Assembly: GCA_016194725.1 (NCBI GenBank)
Contig: JACQAW010000252.1
Location: forward strand, 1-6,888
From: Deltaproteobacteria bacterium
GTDB taxonomy: Bacteria > Bdellovibrionota > UBA1018 > UBA923
DNA: 6,888 nucleotides
Reading direction: 5' to 3'
The notes beneath the pieces were generated by a model. It did not search any database. It was not told the DNA's origin and saw only the letters and a program-made list of their open reading frames with translations. The number at the start of each line of letters is the position of its first letter. Position 1 is the stretch's first letter. Below, piece after piece: positions 6,535-6,888 of the stretch. Position numbers and translations under genes: made by a program.

Positions 6535-6572
6535 AAAAAAAAATTTGTGTCTGTAGGTACGACTGCTACACT
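6535..6572 (+). promoter_or_regulatory. Likely sigma-70-type promoter with upstream A-tract for the dksA-like gene
   Basis: TTGTGT (6545-6550) and TACACT (6567-6572) form a -35/-10 pair with a 16-base spacer, directly preceded by a run of nine A (6535-6543) that resembles an UP element. Matches to consensus are three and four of six. A transcript starting near 6579 would have a leader of about 40 bases that includes the G-rich ribosome site. Confidence 0.45.
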
Positions 6573-6605
6573 GTTCAATCAGGTGCGGGTTATTTCCTAT
6601 GGACT

Positions 6606-6612
6606 GGGGGGG
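6606..6612 (+). promoter_or_regulatory. G-rich ribosome binding site deciding the start of the dksA-like gene
   Basis: Seven consecutive G lie six bases before the ATG at 6619. This is an unusual Shine-Dalgarno, since it lacks the usual A, but it is at the right distance and favours this ATG over the internal ATG at 6634. Confidence 0.55.
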
Positions 6613-6618
6613 TTGCAC

Positions 6619-6888
6619 ATGGAATCAAAATCGATGAACAAGTTCAAGAAACTGCTGCTGGAAGAGAAGCAAAAGATCATGAACAATAGCCGTAAGAATC
6701 TCGACGACATCAAGGTCGACGTTGACGATTTGCCAGACGAAACTGACCTGGCGGCGTCGGAAGTAAGCCAAACGCTGGCCTTTAAGCTGCGTGACCGCGA
6801 ACGGCTGCTGCTTGCAAAAATTGACGACGCTCTCGCAAAAATTGACGATGGTACTTTCGGTACCTGCGAAGACTGCGAAGAACCGATC
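6619..6888 (+). CDS. dksA: DksA/TraR-family RNA polymerase-binding transcription regulator (cut by the right edge)
   Basis: DksA-type proteins enter the RNA polymerase secondary channel and, with ppGpp, reprogram transcription during nutrient stress. Ninety codons are present to the window edge. Residues 7-75 are predicted coiled-coil, and the tip motif DETDLA (40-45) matches the DxxDxA that in E. coli DksA holds D71, D74 and A76. This is followed by the family stretch KLRDRERLLLAKID (56-69) and IDDGTFGTCEDC (75-86), with C83 and C86 forming the first half of the C4 zinc finger; the second Cys pair must lie beyond the edge. The N-terminus is about 30 residues shorter than in E. coli, as in many non-enteric DksA proteins. 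The symbol rests on the tip motif; a paralogous TraR/DksA-like role is possible. Confidence 0.9.
   Translation, partial: MESKSMNKFKKLLLEEKQKIMNNSRKNLDDIKVDVDDLPDETDLAASEVSQTLAFKLRDRERLLLAKIDDALAKIDDGTFGTCEDCEEPI

Larger units (their letters stand above)
6445..6618. other. Intergenic region before the dksA-like gene
   Basis: This 174-base gap has no hairpin with a T-run after the stop at 6444, so no intrinsic terminator is called. It contains a short inverted repeat at 6491-6504, a run of nine A at 6535-6543, and the promoter candidate and ribosome site of the next gene, each listed separately. Confidence 0.5.

Noticed and set aside
6268..6618. Minus-strand open frame of 116 codons
   Set aside because: It overlaps the end of the exported-protein gene and the dksA promoter region; its product shows no domain, and no ribosome site supports it.
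1..6888. CRISPR array, tRNA, rRNA, insertion sequence or phage signature
   Set aside because: No regularly spaced repeats, cloverleaf-type sequence, transposase or integrase motif, or terminal inverted repeats were seen on either strand.

Overview
The window carries seven protein-coding genes of a bacterial chromosome and no sign of mobile DNA. Base composition is balanced, around half G+C by eye. The set (PcrA/UvrD helicase, ClC-family channel or transporter, two PilZ proteins, GlmU, a Sec-exported small protein and a DksA-type regulator) points to a Gram-negative, proteobacteria-like organism. The short DksA start and the paired PilZ genes would suit a Bdellovibrio-like or deltaproteobacterial lineage. 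That placement is inference from protein style only.

Layout. The left 1.37 kb is the N-terminal part of a PcrA/UvrD-type helicase gene on the minus strand, running off the left edge. Upstream of it on the same strand, 77 bases away, is a divergent ClC-family membrane protein with two C-terminal CBS-like domains. A 271-base AT-rich divergent region separates it from two plus-strand PilZ-domain genes five bases apart, which are tandem paralogs. These converge on glmU (minus strand) with only 11 bases between the stop codons. A 149-base divergent region containing an imperfect palindrome separates glmU from a plus-strand gene for a small exported protein with two cysteine-bearing repeats. After a 174-base gap with a plausible promoter, a dksA-like gene begins and runs off the right edge.

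How the genes relate. I see no single pathway. GlmU makes UDP-N-acetylglucosamine for the cell envelope. The helicase serves DNA repair and replication. DksA tunes transcription to nutrient stress. The PilZ pair is probably linked to cyclic di-GMP, and the second copy has lost a canonical binding residue. The points most worth a second look are the ClC protein with several replaced signature residues, the PilZ pair with its shared LPSANRIIK block, and the unrecognised Cys-repeat exported protein. I found no convincing new multi-gene system.
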